The position numbers were made by a program, and so were the translations under genes. The notes under the pieces were generated by a model. It was given only the letters and a program-made list of their open reading frames with translations. It did no database searches and was not told the origin of the DNA. DNA of 64,000 bases from Oegoconia quadripuncta (lineage: Eukaryota > Arthropoda > Insecta > Lepidoptera > Autostichidae): assembly GCA_949316235.1 (NCBI GenBank), contig OX438743.1, positions 32,209,242-32,273,241 on the forward strand. The letters run 5' to 3'. Positions within the stretch are counted from its first letter, which is position 1, and each line of letters opens with the position of its first letter. Below, in pieces: positions 10,725-22,775 of the stretch.

Positions 10725-10890
10725 TTTATTACAATCTGCCTATTTCAAATGTACTGTCCTTATACCCAAAGGTTGCATGCAAGAGATCGCTTTTAGTGAT
10801 AAGGTCACCAAATTGTACATTATATTTTTACCACTTTTCTTTAACTGTTTTTTCTTTTTTGTTATGCAATAAAGTGTACTTATATTTGTA
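10725..10890 (+). repeat. LINE 3' UTR tail
   Basis: It shares tttcaaatgtactgtcctta, tacccaaaggttgcatg, agagatcgcttttagtgata, aggtcaccaaattgtacatt and tgcaataaagtgtactt with 20620-20775 and, more distantly, with the tail of the coding LINE fragment at 32480-32600. Confidence 0.7.
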
Positions 10891-11564
10891 CAATCACGTT
10901 AAAAATGACTAAATACGTATCTACATGAAATACAAGTCAAGTATTTTTAAAAGTTACAGAATGAGAATATATTATATAGACAGGTCTCATGCCTCCCAGA
11001 CTCCCACGTTGTAACATTTAAAATATAAATATTATTAATAGCTTAACATTTCATTGCTTTCGTTTAATGTCTCAGTTGCTATTCGTTTTCCATTAGCGAA
11101 GTTAAGCAATGTATCTGGTCGATCCTCAGATGGGTGACCACTTAAATTGTCGGTCCCTGGGCCGAGATTCTCGCGCGTTCGTCATTTCACTGTCGATAGA
11201 CATCCATAGGTTTGTCACTTTTGCACACTCATATAAGCGTGAAAGAGATAGACATGCCACCACATGGACCCTGTGTTTTTTCTTTTCTATCTACATGGGC
11301 TTAAACACATTGACACAAATTCACCATTCCGCATTGAACTCGCGTGGTAGATTATGGCCCAACCCTCGCCCAGTGAGAGGAGACTGTGGTCCAACAGTGG
11401 TAACGTGTAAAGCTGTTGATAATAGCTTGCCACAAAAACCATAGACAAGCAATAAACAAGGTTTCAACACTTTGTTAAGAGTATTACCACAAATGTTTTA
11501 ACGTTTTAAGGAAAAGTACTTAATAAACAATGTGACACTGACAATATTTAATTCCAGACACAGT

Positions 11565-11930
11565 TTTTAACTCCCGATGAAAAGCGACGGGTGTTATAAA
11601 TGGCGTTGTGTGTGTGTCGTCTTTGCCCAGACGTAACTCATTAATCCTTGGTGCGATTTGAGTGTGGTTTATAAAAATATGAAAGAATAAATGAAGAGCT
11701 AGGGTCTTATCCATGTTTGATGAAAATCGGTTAAGCGGTTTCGTAGCTTGTAACACATTTTTTTTTTGTGTAATTCGATGATATCATAGATTGTTGAGGA
11801 TTATCTAAATTTTTATTTTTTTATATTTAATATTAAACCCGGAGATGCGTTCTTAACCATGTTTGATGGAAATCGGTTGATCAATTGTCAAGATATTTTA
11901 ACACTATAATTATTTTATGTAATCATTTGT
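11565..11930 (+). repeat. family-T repeat
   Basis: It has cccgatgaaaagcgacgggt, then a (gt)n stretch, ggtgcgatttgagtgtggtt, and twice 'ccatgtttgatgaaaatcgg'-type motifs. A close relative lies at 23170-23540 and a more distant one at 54690-54890. Confidence 0.55.
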
Positions 11931-11997
11931 CAATCAATGTTGTTGGGGGTTTTCTACATTTACAATCCCAACTTATATATCTCAAGTAATAATATTA

Positions 11998-12160
11998 TAA
12001 ATGCGAAAGTTTGTGTGGGTGTATGTATGTTTGTAATCTCTTCACGCCTAAACGGCTGGACAGATTTTGTTGATAGACAGATTAGGACCTGGAATAACAT
12101 ATAGGCAATTTTTTTGATGAAATCGCCCATACGAAGGAAGTCGTGGGCAACAGCTAATTT
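11998..12160 (+). repeat. Helitron-like fragment (second subfamily)
   Basis: It starts with attataaatgcgaaagtttg, then tcttcacgcctaaacggctg and gacagattaggacctggaat. The subfamily recurs inverted at 39612-39765. Confidence 0.55.
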
Positions 12161-13480
12161 ATATAGACTATAAAATATAATTTTTTGTAGGAAGACCGTT
12201 AGTTTCTCCATAGTTCGCTTTTTTGCACCTTTCGGTACTCAATTAATTTTAATTATACTTTCATAATTACCTGACTCACAATATAATATGTCTATCTTGA
12301 CGGATTTGACACGAAACACCATTAAAAGCGATAAGTGCTTATACAAGTCTCCAACATTTTAATAGACATAATCAAATCTGTCATGTAATCGGCTGTCAAG
12401 AAGAGTAATTAATGCATGGGAAATCGTACTTACTTTTGTATGTCATGAATTGACGACTTGTATAAAAACTTAGTAAATTATAAAGTGAACTAAGTACAGT
12501 TGGTGCTATAATTAAACATACAGGGCTGATGACACGATTAATGAAGGTAAACTGGATATTTACTTTTTTTGGCTGCACCTTCCACAGATCGAGCTCACTT
12601 TAGAGAACTGCGGTTGGTGTAGATTGAATATATATCACGGTACTATTAATCATGTAAAAGGCGTATGATTAACTATGATGCCGACTGTACAGCCGATATC
12701 AAGACGACCGTAAGCTACCGACACTACCAGTAGTGTAAGCTAGCTTAGCGACGGTACCGGAAAAATGAATCATTCAAACGTTTTTCGGGGAAGTATAATT
12801 CGGTATACCATTATACATTCAAAAAAGAACGCAGCGAGTCCTGCTTATACTGGATGTATTACGGTCGTCGTGCTGCCGTGTGTACAAGTATCTACAGTTT
12901 TAAAAACAAAGTAGGTAGTTAGCTACCTACGTAATAGCTCATATATACGAAATATAATTAATGTTGATTATCAAAAATGTACTGAGAATATAAAATTTCA
13001 TTAAGCTGTGTATAAAATATGTTGAAAGTCCTATTCAATATCGTAGTTATTCTTCTTAATTTATAGATTTTATAGTTCTTTGACGTCCAATTATCTACGG
13101 CTTTCACAAGTTTTATTAACAGGTAGGAATACATAAATACTACCTATCATTTATAAAAGCATTATTTGGGATACGAGTCAAAGAATTGATAGAAACGATA
13201 ATGAATGACTCTTAAACTGCTATTTGATATTAGGTATTTGATATTTAAATTGTAAATTTTTTGGGAAATTTTATTAAGGAACAGTTGACCGCACGACAAC
13301 TCCAATAAAAACAAGCTCCAGTACGATACAACGAGCGGAGGACATTTTAAGGTTCAAGTATTACATCTGATGTGCGGTTGCCTGTTACAGTATCGGCGGA
13401 ATCGAAAATTTGTCGATGGATACTTTTTGCGCGTTTCCTTCGAAAACTAGTAACAAAGAAGAAAAATTGTTTTTTTTAAA

Positions 13481-13530
13481 TCACAACGGTTTGGTACTTG
13501 ACCTCAATCACACCTGATGTTAAGTGAATA
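13481..13530 (-). repeat. SINE-B 3' fragment
   Basis: It contains cacaacggtttggtacttga followed by cctcaatcacacctgatgtt, the terminal portion of SINE-B (compare 57307). Confidence 0.55.
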
Positions 13531-15284
13531 TATAATCAAAATAATAACAATATTCATAATGTAAATGTAGTAAACTTGACAGATACAGATTTTCTAACAC
13601 TATTCCAAATGATAAATTTGCTGGTGTAATCAGATCTTCGCTAGCACCTGTAGTTTTGGAGATGTTGAGGTGGTCGCGCTAAGATGAGCGCTCATTCTGA
13701 TGTGGCCACCTTACATATTACTAAGATTACATACATAATTTTCAATTGAAATTTGTCGAGACATTGTCTTAATGACGCTTAAGCCTTTGAGCGCCACGCC
13801 GGCCACCGGTGACCGGAAAACAATTGATTTTCAATTGTGTCTGCGTCGTGGCAGTTAACTTGTTAAATAACGAAAAATAAAGAAAAGAGTCCTCTTTTTT
13901 TAAATATAGTTCATGTGCAATGATTCTATCATTCTGACACGACACAAGAATTCCTGCTGTAGTCGTGAATTTACCTGTGACAGCAAGAATGGAGAACAAA
14001 AAGTAAAAGGTGTCCATGTGGTTGTCCAGCCTGTCGCTATTACTATATTAATTCTGTGCTATTGGTCCCGGTAATTGATTTCCGTCGCCTCAGTCACGAG
14101 CGGTCAATGGACGACGAGACTGTTATTCAATTGTAACGAAGAGCTCTTAGGCGCAATTTTCGCTAATGCAGACATTTTTAATGGAAAGTCCGAAATGAAG
14201 TAAGGAATTGTGAAACGACAATTGATTACAGGTTTGATAAGAGGTTTCATTTATCAAAATATGGACTTTGTTAACTCAAACAAAATAATCGCTATTAAAA
14301 TTTCATAAATATTTCCATTGTTTTTAGTATTCCGCTGAATATGAATCTTTCAAAATGCGTTAGAGACTTCGATTTTCAGCTTAAGGGTGCTTCATCTACC
14401 AGAGCTGGCGAGGAAATCTGCGAAACGGTGTGACTGTTTTCAGCAGAGATATACAAGGAATGTGTAATGCGTAATATGTTAATGTGTACAAATGAGTGGT
14501 GCGAGGATCTCTTTTCGGATATGATGTGGTGTATATCCTCGCTCGGGTGCCGCGCACACATTCCTCGCAACAAATCCCTTGCATGCATTTAACGCTTGTT
14601 TTGTATGAATAAAAACCTCGCTCTGCTAAGTCCATATCCACCAGAGCTGCGCGGAGCGAGGCTAGGTGAATGAAGTGATATTATTGGTGCTTACCAAACA
14701 AATTCCTCGCTACATCTCAGGAGGATCTATCAGGAGGATCATCTAACAAAATTAAATCATTTAAAAAAAAAACAATACGATATCACTGCCGTGTTTCTTT
14801 ATTTTTGGCTTCATATTTGCCCGTAGGCCTCTCACGTAAATTTTCTGTTGCCACTAATAGGCAATAATATTATTGTTTTAAATATATATAATTGGATTTA
14901 ATGATTGATTTAGGTTGAGGGTTTTTTTAAATGACCTCCGATCTGGTTGATGACCAAAACTAGGACTTACCTGATCCGTTTAAATAAGTAGAAATAGAAA
15001 TAGTAAAGCGAGAACATTGACTAAGATTGAGAGTACCTACAAAACCGAATCCAAGATCATTACAAGATTACAAAACTAGCTTAGCGTCATCCTGCTTTAA
15101 CTTGTATGCATTAATACTTCAGTTTAATCACCTTCTAAACAGGGTGTTAGTCCGTCAATAAGTTGAGGATTTGGGTGAGGAAACCGTCGACTTGGTTCGA
15201 CCTCATCTTCAGTTTATAAGTCGATAGGCCAATGCCTGCAGCTAATAGTGATGCAATATCCTTACTCCGAATATTTGCGCATTT

Positions 15285-15420
15285 GCTGTAAGAAACGAAG
15301 TAGCTATTTTTAGGTTTTTGAACATAACGTAGATGTTGTTTCTAGCATTAATCTTTTAATATTTGGAACACCTAAATGTGTTAGTTTGGGATATCTCTGA
15401 CCACCCCAATTTAGTTACCT
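15285..15420 (+). repeat. family-M repeat, 3' part
   Basis: It has gtagatgttgtttctagcat, taatatttggaacacctaaa and gggatatctctgaccacccc, as in the other family-M copies. Confidence 0.6.
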
Positions 15421-15989
15421 ATGTTTATTTTATTTTAAAGATTTACTTTAGTATACTCATTCTTAAACCACGGTTTTAGTATATTTGTGTATTCAACGTG
15501 CGTTCATTTCGTATCGTTCTAACTCGAAACACTCAGCGACATCTATACACATTTATTAAAAGCATATCTTCTCGCACGGACTTTCTTAACCGAGTAGTGT
15601 ATTAGACATTCGACTAAATACTGTAGATGGCAGCACAATGTACGCTCACTTCAACCTAAGGATAATTTTACTAGAAACTTTTCAAAGTGATTCTGTAGTT
15701 TAAGAATAGAGGGTGTTGAGTGGAGAGGCAACACTCGTAGTTTTTTATGACAAGTGTTTGAGTTCAGCACACAAATAAATAGGTAGGGTAAAGTATAAGA
15801 AGTAGCTCATTTGGTGGAACCTGATCTCTACTGCCAATTACGGTCACAATGCGTTTTGACCTCTCAAATACAGATGCTCGTCACTGTGAGGGCTCACAAA
15901 TAACGCCCAGTAACTCCATAATTTCATTGGCTCTCTTAGCCTTCACACTGAAATATAATGAGCGATCAATAGTTGTAATTTGATTCATT

Positions 15990-16812
15990 ATAATTTCGAA
16001 GTAATATAGCGTCGAAGCCTGAAGGACTTTGGATCGCGTTGATGTCTTTTATATCAAGATGCGACGATCCACCGACAACGTGCGTACAGTACAATCGTCG
16101 TGGATTGATTCCTGTTAGTTCTGTTCAGAAGGGAAGGGGGACGCAGCAAAGGAAACACGGGTATACGGACAGATGGCTTTATTTCGACCGACGTTCACAT
16201 CACATCTGTCTTGTTGCTAACTTACCACTAATATCCCTCCACCTTAAGCTCTAATGTTTCTTCATGGCTTATAGACTAAAATGTTTCTTCTATCCTTCCT
16301 GAGTGCAGTGTCAGGGGAAGACATTTCATCAGACGACATAGGATCCTCAAACTGATCTTCCATTTCGGCTGCCGCGCCTGTAGCACAGGGCTCAGTGCTT
16401 CCACTCTGCGGTATGCCCGCGTGTTGGCCATGTACCGAGTCATCTTGGGGCTGGCATTGCACGGATGCTTCATGTGCTAATATGATGGGCGGCAACAAAG
16501 TTGTCATTTGCATGTGTTGGCTACATGTGTCAGGTCGCGAACATCCCATCCTCGTCGCCACTGTTAGTTCTGTTCAGAGGGAAAGGGGGACGCAGCAAAG
16601 GAAACACGGGTATACGGACAGATGGCTTTAATTCGACCGACGTTCACATCACATCTGTCTTGTTGCTAACTTACCCACTAATAATTCCCTCATGTTTATA
16701 ATTTCGATATAGCGTCGAAGGCAAGTTGGAAGTCAGATCGCCTTGATGTCTTTTGTACCAAGTCGACATGATCCACCGGCAACGTGCGATCAATCGTCGT
16801 GGATCCCCCATC
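15990..16812. mobile_element. nested direct-repeat block A-B-C-B'-A' (possible decayed LTR element)
   Basis: Unit A (about 15995-16112) recurs as A' (about 16699-16812) and partly as A'' (17045-17120). Unit B (16113-about 16247) recurs as B' (16562-about 16697), with a 449-base offset. B starts TGTTAGTTCTGTTC on the plus strand. On the minus strand it contains cgaaataaagccatc, a poly(A)-signal-like motif, and ends in AACA, as LTRs do. The roughly 300-base core C has an open minus-strand frame (16262-16561, 99 codons) rich in Pro, Ser, Asp and Glu, with no recognisable gag or pol motif. A small non-autonomous or deleted LTR element within tandem A units is my best reading, but it is not proven. 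Confidence 0.45.
16262..16561 (-). pseudogene. open frame in core of the 16-kb repeat block, unknown
   Basis: The 99-codon frame lies exactly between the B direct repeats. It is rich in Met, Asp, Ser and Pro toward the end (MEDQFEDPMSSDEMSSPD). I cannot place it in a family. Its position suggests the internal region of the element rather than a host gene. Confidence 0.25.
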
Positions 16813-16814
16813 TA

Positions 16815-17044
16815 ACCAACATTATAAATGCGAAATTTTGGATGTTTGTTTGTGTATTCGTATGTTTGTTGCTCAATCACGGCGAAACGGATGAACGGAT
16901 TTGGATGAAATTTCGTATATAGGTAGAACATACCCTGGATTATATGATATTTTAATCCCGATAAAATGAGCAACTTCCCGCGGGATAAACAAATTTCCGC
17001 GATAAAGTCATTCCTTGCAGGCGAAACCGCGGGCGGAAAGCTAG
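16815..17044 (+). mobile_element. Helitron-like non-autonomous element
   Basis: It begins near attataaatgcgaaattttg, has ggcgaaacggatgaacggat, tttggatgaaatttcgtata, taatcccgataaaatgag and cgcgggataaacaaatttcc, and ends gaaaccgcgggcggaaagCTAG followed by T. The CTRR end with a GC-rich hairpin upstream fits Helitrons. No Rep/helicase is encoded. Confidence 0.75.
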
Positions 17045-17144
17045 TGGTTTATAATTCGATATTGCATCGACGGCAGGTTAGAATTCGGATCGCGTTGATG
17101 TTTTTTGCGACGATCCACCGACAATTATTAATATTATAATGATT

Positions 17145-17375
17145 ATGTCATAAGATATCCCAAACTAAAGTATTGAAGTATTTGGGTGTTCCAAATATTA
17201 AAAGATTATTGCTTGCACTAACATCCACGGTTCATCTTCGAAATATGCAGAGATACACATTACAGCAGGCGAACACATCGCCTTTAAAACGTGCAAGTCT
17301 AAAGCTGTTTTGGTGGAAAGTACGACACCCACGGATAGAGATGGGTTGGCTCCATTTTTTTTATGTGTCCGAACC
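17145..17375 (-). repeat. family-M repeat
   Basis: It has tttgggtgttccaaatatta, aacatccacggttcatcttc, gtacgacacccacggataga and gatgggttgg, with some decay. Confidence 0.6.
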
Positions 17376-18604
17376 ACACATACTGTGTTTAAAGTTATAT
17401 AAATATCTTAGAAACGGTTTTAAAGAACCACTTCATAAATACCAGCTTTCGAAAAAAAAATAACTATTTTCAAATGGGTCAGCTATTTTGGCGTTACTCA
17501 GACTCCCAGCCACACAAACAGATACAGCCGCACAAACAGATATACACTTCATATTATAGACTTTAATACATACATACATAAAGCAGATACCACAGACTTC
17601 CATTTGCTACGATCCTGACACACCACTTTTGCTTTATTCATTATTATAAAGTTGAGATTAATAAAATATAAGTAACTAGGTATTCATACATATGGTGAAT
17701 TTGATGTTTTTGCCATCGATTCGCTAAGAAGAAGACTTTAGACCCTGCATTTAAATTTATGATTGGGTGGGCAATGTCCCGAAGCTTTTAACACCCGTTC
17801 TCAGCCGGCCATAGGTGCAGCAGTGGGCTTATGTAGGATGGGTGATACCATGAAATTTTGTTACAGCATGCTCTTCTTACAGGAAGTATTCCTATCTGTG
17901 TTATACCAACATTATATAATAAAGAACCATGTGATCAATTTTTGAATAAAGTATTAAAATCAAAAAGTTTTAGTTCCGGACATTGAAAAGATTTCCTCGA
18001 AACTGTTATATCTATTGTGAATTGGTGAAGATGACGTGAGACTAATTGTTCAAAATTCACAGACTTTAATCATTATGGAATCAACAGAATGTCTATTGGA
18101 TAACAACATGTAGGTTGATTAGCGCCGGATAAAAGAATTGTCTACAAAGAAATAGTTACGCGATGAATACAGAACCCCAGAAAAAAAAATTATAATAACT
18201 GATAATGATAATGCATCACATAATTGTCTTACAACATACGAAACTCGTCTAATTGTAGTAATTCAATAACGTGAGGGGATTCTGAAAGATTTATAATCAG
18301 TAGAACGGTAATTATTGCGTAACTAATTTTTGTAACAGCTATCGGTTACAAGATGTAGCTAATAAATAATGATTATAGTACTTACTTCCTCAGCTAAAAT
18401 GATTTTATTTCCGTCAGTCTTACTTTTGTATGTATATAATGGAGGTACTGCAATAATCTAATTAAATAGTTACATAGCCAGATAAAGTATTTATTTACGC
18501 CAGCTAGCGGTCTTGCCCCCCACGGGCAATGCTAAATAATAAAACGTACACAACCACCCTCGCCTCGCTATATAACAATACCCTGATCAATTAAGTAAAG
18601 TCAA

Positions 18605-18712
18605 AAATAAATAAATATTTCGGACACTTACATCAATCATCTTGTCGCAAACTAAGCAAAGCACAAGCTTTGCTATACACTACACCCAATCGGTCGTGAA
18701 ATCGGTCGTTAT
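18605..18712 (-). repeat. SINE-A copy with internal deletion
   Basis: The tail end (aaataaatatttcggacact, actaagcaaagc) is joined directly to the head end (cactacacccaatcggtcgt). The middle of the element is missing. It is head-to-head with the next fragments. Confidence 0.65.
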
Positions 18713-18760
18713 ATAAATATTTTTGTTTGTTTACCCGTTATCTAGTTAACATAGTATACA
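18712..18760 (+). repeat. SINE-A middle fragment
   Basis: It is the exact reverse complement of the middle of the 7617-7848 copy, including the unusual gttaacatagtatac variant. It probably belongs to the rearranged minus-strand copy beside it. Confidence 0.6.
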
Positions 18761-18776
18761 AATAATATGTTAACGA

Positions 18777-18995
18777 GATTGGTGTAGTGGATAGTGACCC
18801 TGTCAGCGAAACCAACGGTTGCGGGTTCGAATCCCGCGAGGGGTAAATGTTTGTATGATGAATACGTACATTTATTCCCGAGTCAAGGATGTTTTTATAA
18901 ATATTTATGTATGTTTATCCGTTATTTAGTATCCATAGTACAATTTTTGCTTAGTTTGGGACTAGATGATTGGTGTAAGTGCACTAAATATTAAT
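18777..18995 (+). repeat. SINE-A copy (tRNA-derived)
   Basis: The copy is well preserved: gattggtgtagtggatagtg, ggttgcgggttcgaatcccg, catttattcccgagtcaagg and tttgggactagatgattggt. Confidence 0.85.
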
Positions 18996-19124
18996 TTATA
19001 TTTATTTATAAACATTTGTGCATTTTTATCGTATTCATCATACAAATAATGGGGTCGCGAAATCTGAACCCGCAATCGTTGGTTTCGCTGACATGACAAA
19101 GTAATGCTATCGAACTAATATTAT

Positions 19125-19326
19125 AAACGCGAAATTTTGGATGTTTGTTTGTTTGTTTATTGGTCAATCACGGCGAAACGTCTGAAGGGATTTGGAGGAA
19201 ATTTGGTATATAGGTACAATATACTCTGGATTAAGACATAGGTTACTTTTTATCCCGATAAAGTGAATAATTCCCGCGGGATATACAAATTAAACATATC
19301 CGCGATAAAGCTATTCCACGCAGGCG
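19125..19326 (+). mobile_element. Helitron-like element, 3' truncated
   Basis: It follows 16815-17044 from attataaacgcgaaattttg through ttcccgcgggatatacaaat to cacgcaggcgaatt, then leaves the family before the CTAG end. Confidence 0.65.
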
Positions 19327-19679
19327 AATTCATACTTTTCGTGTAACAAATAATAACTTATTTTATGTGGTATCTAGCAACTTGCTATTTCAAATCTGCC
19401 ATAAATAATGCATACAAATGAGCATGTCACATTTGCATAACATATTTCTTTTGCATAAAATATTTCTCTACATCACGTACATAGGTGTAATGTCGGATGC
19501 GGTCGGAGGCTTCACGGCATAATGCAACTGTTGAGTAACTTGATGCAATATTATGCAGAGGTACACTTATACCGATTGTAGTAAAAAAGGAAATAGGAAT
19601 GCGACATAATCTGCTCATAAATCGAACTTTATTCGTTTTCATTCGAAAATATTAATGCTTATGGATGATTCAGAAGTCT

Positions 19680-19920
19680 TACATACATACATAAAGTCAC
19701 GATCTTTATCCCAAATGAGGTGGTCAAATATATTCCAAACATCATCTTTTGGGTGTTCCAAATATTAAAAGCATAATGCTTGAAATAACATACACGGTTC
19801 ACCTTACGAAATATATAGAAATGCACACGTGACAGGGAGTGAGTCCATCGCTGTTAAAACATGCAAAACCATAGATGTTATTTGGTGCAAAGTCCCACAG
19901 TCGCCTTTGGCCGAAAAATT
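19680..19920 (-). repeat. family-M repeat
   Basis: It has acatacatacataaagtcac, cccaaatgaggtggtcaaat, tgggtgttccaaatattaaa, cacacgtgacagggagtgag and gcaaagtcccacagtcgcct. Confidence 0.65.
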
Positions 19921-20580
19921 ATATTTATGTAACTAAATGTGCGTGTGCATATCTTCCCAATTTAAAAATTCGTATAAAAGTTTAAATTGTTCGATATAAC
20001 CGATCGTATTCTCGCAGAGGTAAGTTACATAAGGACATCATGTTACATGTGACAGTTTTAGAGATCGCAACACAACAAACGCGAGCTCATACATATGAAA
20101 ACATATCTACGGTTATTACACCCGAATTCATGCATGCTAAACGCTGCGGTCGTGAGATGCCTATGCGGTGAGAAAAAAGTGAAAACAGAGACGCCAGTAC
20201 GGTGAACCGGGGTGAGCACGTGGCTGTAGAATAGGTATGGTCAATGGGATGGATCACCTTGGATACTTCTGGTAATAGAGTTATAATATTTTCTATGGCT
20301 TACGGAGAAGCGCTTGACCTGAATCACACGATGTAGATGAGGATGAAGGTAGAAGAGTACTCATCCGCAAAAGTTTATATCGGCTATTATTTATAACAGA
20401 CTCTGTGAGAGAATGTACTCTCTTCTTATCTTCTCTCTATACTTAGCACAATCCTGTTGTCGCTTATTATTATTATTTTATATATCAATTAATATTTATT
20501 GTTGTAACTTTTGTATTTTGTTGCTATTTTATAGATGTTATGTTTAAGTATGTATGTATGTGTATGAAAATACATACTAT

Positions 20581-20613
20581 GGTTGTGCGGTATATATTTA
20601 ATACCGCACAACC
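20581..20613. repeat. perfect 13-bp hairpin, 7-nt loop
   Basis: The arms ggttgtgcggtat (20581-20593) and ataccgcacaacc (20601-20613) flank atattta. The stem is mismatch-free and its outer end borders the LINE tail that starts at about 20620. Confidence 0.8.
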
Positions 20614-20619
20614 AACCTA

Positions 20620-20775
20620 ATTCAAATGTACTGTCCTTATACCCAAAGGTTTAAAGGAAGAGATCGCTTTTAGTGATAAGGTCGCCAAATTGTACATTCT
20701 ATTTTACCACTGTTCTGAAACTGTATTTTCTTTTCTGTTGTGCAATAAAGTGTATTTGTATTGTATTGTAATAGA
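20620..20775 (+). repeat. LINE 3' UTR tail
   Basis: It is nearly the same as 10725-10890: aaatgtactgtccttatacc, gaagagatcgcttttagtga and gtgcaataaagtgtatttgt, ending in a tattgtattgta simple repeat. Confidence 0.7.
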
Positions 20776-21000
20776 CGAGCTGTTTGGTGTAGTGGTTAGA
20801 AACACTGACTGCCATACTCAAATGTCGCGGGTTCGCATCCCGCTAGGGGCATACGTTTGTATTTTGAATATGGATATGAGTACCTGATCTCATGGATGTT
20901 TTCAGTTTTACAAAAAAACATTGTGTAGTATAGCTACCATCTGGTTGCATAATACAAGTCTCGTTGCTTAGTGTGAAACTAGATGGTGCTGGATATTTAT
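20772..21000 (+). repeat. SINE-D copy (tRNA-derived)
   Basis: The head is gctgtttggtgtagtggtta, the B box is gcgggttcgcatcccgct, and the tail is tgtgtagtatagctaccatc and gcttagtgtgaaactagatg, ending in atttatttattt. It is the most complete copy of this family and the reference for the split copy around the hAT element. Confidence 0.7.
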
Positions 21001-21215
21001 TTATTTGAGAGAATACAAACTCTCAAATAGCTGTGTAATACAACAATGCCATAAAAAATGCTGCTTGGCGGCAAAAGGTACGATGGAGATAGAAGTCAAG
21101 ACGATGTAACAATGCCATGCTACTAACAAACCGAGTACTAAATATACACCGCCGGGATTCGAACCTGCCACCTCTGTGTTGTAAACTTTATGGTAATAAG
21201 CCACGGAGGCAGGTT
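20998..21215 (-). repeat. SINE-B-like variant
   Basis: On the minus strand it has a tRNA-like head (cctgcctccgtggcttatta, ggcaggttcgaatcccggcg) and the acctttt-gccgccaagcagcat body. The 3' half differs from SINE-B. Confidence 0.6.
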
Positions 21216-21469
21216 CTATATACTATAAGTAATCAGCAAGCAGCAGCAAAACACTACTGGACATTGACCTCCCGTTGAAGTACTATTTTAGTTGGCTCTT
21301 AGCACGTTAAAATGATACTTTTTGTTGTTTATAATTTAACAATAAAATTATCTTAATGAATATTTATTGTTTTGGTCATTGCTTTTATTATAATTGCGAA
21401 ATTTTATAAACTTTTTTCACTGTATTACCTTTGAACTGTATTATTTAAAAAAATATTCTCGGTTATTAC

Positions 21470-21605
21470 TACTTATTATGAAATATCAAATTGCTCCGCG
21501 TAAAAAAGTTTCATGGGGATCGTTTTATTCGTTTCGAATATTTTGTCCATACAAACTTTCTATAATGGCGTGCGGTGTGAACACTCTTAAATGTAATAAT
21601 TTGTA
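21470..21605 (+). repeat. family-R repeat, partial
   Basis: It has atgaaatatcaaattgctcc, aaaagtttcatggggatcg, attcgtttcgaatattttgt and ggcgtgcggtgtgaacactc, related to 47395-47560. Confidence 0.4.
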
Positions 21606-21764
21606 ATATCTACTTTATTAATAAATATGAGAGTAAAGTTGCAATGAGTTTTGTTGGTCATTGGTTCGATCGCGGGCGTTGTCCTAATGCCGCCTTGAAT
21701 TGAAAGTAAGAAAGTGGCTCATGAATGTTGTGGATTGCAATTGTTTGCACATTTAGGATATTTA

Positions 21765-21830
21765 AAATAGATAGATAGATTTAAAACGTTTATTTGCATA
21801 CTACAGAAACACGTACATAAATATTCGACT
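21765..21830 (-). repeat. LINE tail
   Basis: The (taga)n simple repeat followed by tttaaaacgtttatttgcat resembles the 3' end of a minus-strand LINE (aataaacg..(tcta)n). Confidence 0.35.
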
Positions 21831-21859
21831 GCACAATAAATACGTGTTCGCCTGTCATT

Positions 21860-22140
21860 CATTCATACATAATGTCACTATGTCTATCCCGAATGGGGTG
21901 GTCAGAGATATCCTAAACATTAGGGTTTGGGTGTTCCAAATTTAAAAGTTTATTGCTTGAAACAAAATCCACGGTCCACCTTTAGATGATATACAGAAAT
22001 CCACACGTGACAGGGGGAGAGCCCATCGCCATTGAAACGCGCAAATATATAGTTGTTTTTTTTTGGTGCAAAGTCTCTTAGTCGCCTTTTACGACACTAT
22101 AAGACGGGTACGCTCTATTCTTTTTACGTGCCGAAACCTC
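21860..22140 (-). repeat. family-M repeat
   Basis: It has cccgaatggggtggtcagag, atatcctaaacattagggtt, tgggtgttccaaatttaaaa, cacacgtgacagggggagag and cttttacgacactataagac. Confidence 0.7.
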
Positions 22141-22574
22141 ACTGCAGTCATGCATAATTCAACTAATAGTTTAATATTAACCTTATAAATAAATCGGTTA
22201 TAGTAATTTAGTTACACAAAATATTCTCTGTTGCTCGCGATTTCAATTACAGGTTTTAAAAATAAAAATCTTACAAAATATATACACCCGAGAAGAATTG
22301 CGTAATTTCAACTTTTCAGCTCTGTACAAAATGTTGTCACCTAAATTAGAGTACCTAATGCAGTGAGCTTAATGTCACTTGTTAGGTTGTACCTATTTGT
22401 ATGCACGCGTTATGTACATAGATACCTCAACAACAGGGTCAATCGGTCATCTGCTGAACGGAAATCATGCCAATTAGATAATGTTAATTACGGCATGCGA
22501 ATTTATTTGTTTTTTGCAACCAAACGACTTATATTATATACTAGTTATTTATAATATAAATTACGAGCTTCCCG

Positions 22575-22775
22575 CGTGCGACTTCGAACTTGCGAATTTG
22601 TTTTCCCACGGGAACTACTCACTTTATCGGGATAAAAAACATCCTATGTCTTAATCCAGACTATATTCTATCTGTATACCAAATTTCACCCAAATTCGTC
22701 CATTCGTTTCGCCATGATTGAGCAACAAACAAACAAACAACGAAACAAACAAATATCCAAACTTTCACATTTATA
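22575..22775 (-). mobile_element. Helitron-like element, partial
   Basis: The minus-strand match to the 16815 element covers cccacgggaactactcactt, tatcgggataaaaaacatcc, aaatttcacccaaattcgtc, catttataatattaa. Its CTAG end is not preserved. Confidence 0.65.

Noticed and set aside
18794..18994. Open frames reading MTLSAKPTVAGSNPARGKC at 18794, 58126 and similar ones at 7611 (minus)
   Set aside because: These are the same chance frame across SINE-A copies, not a conserved protein.
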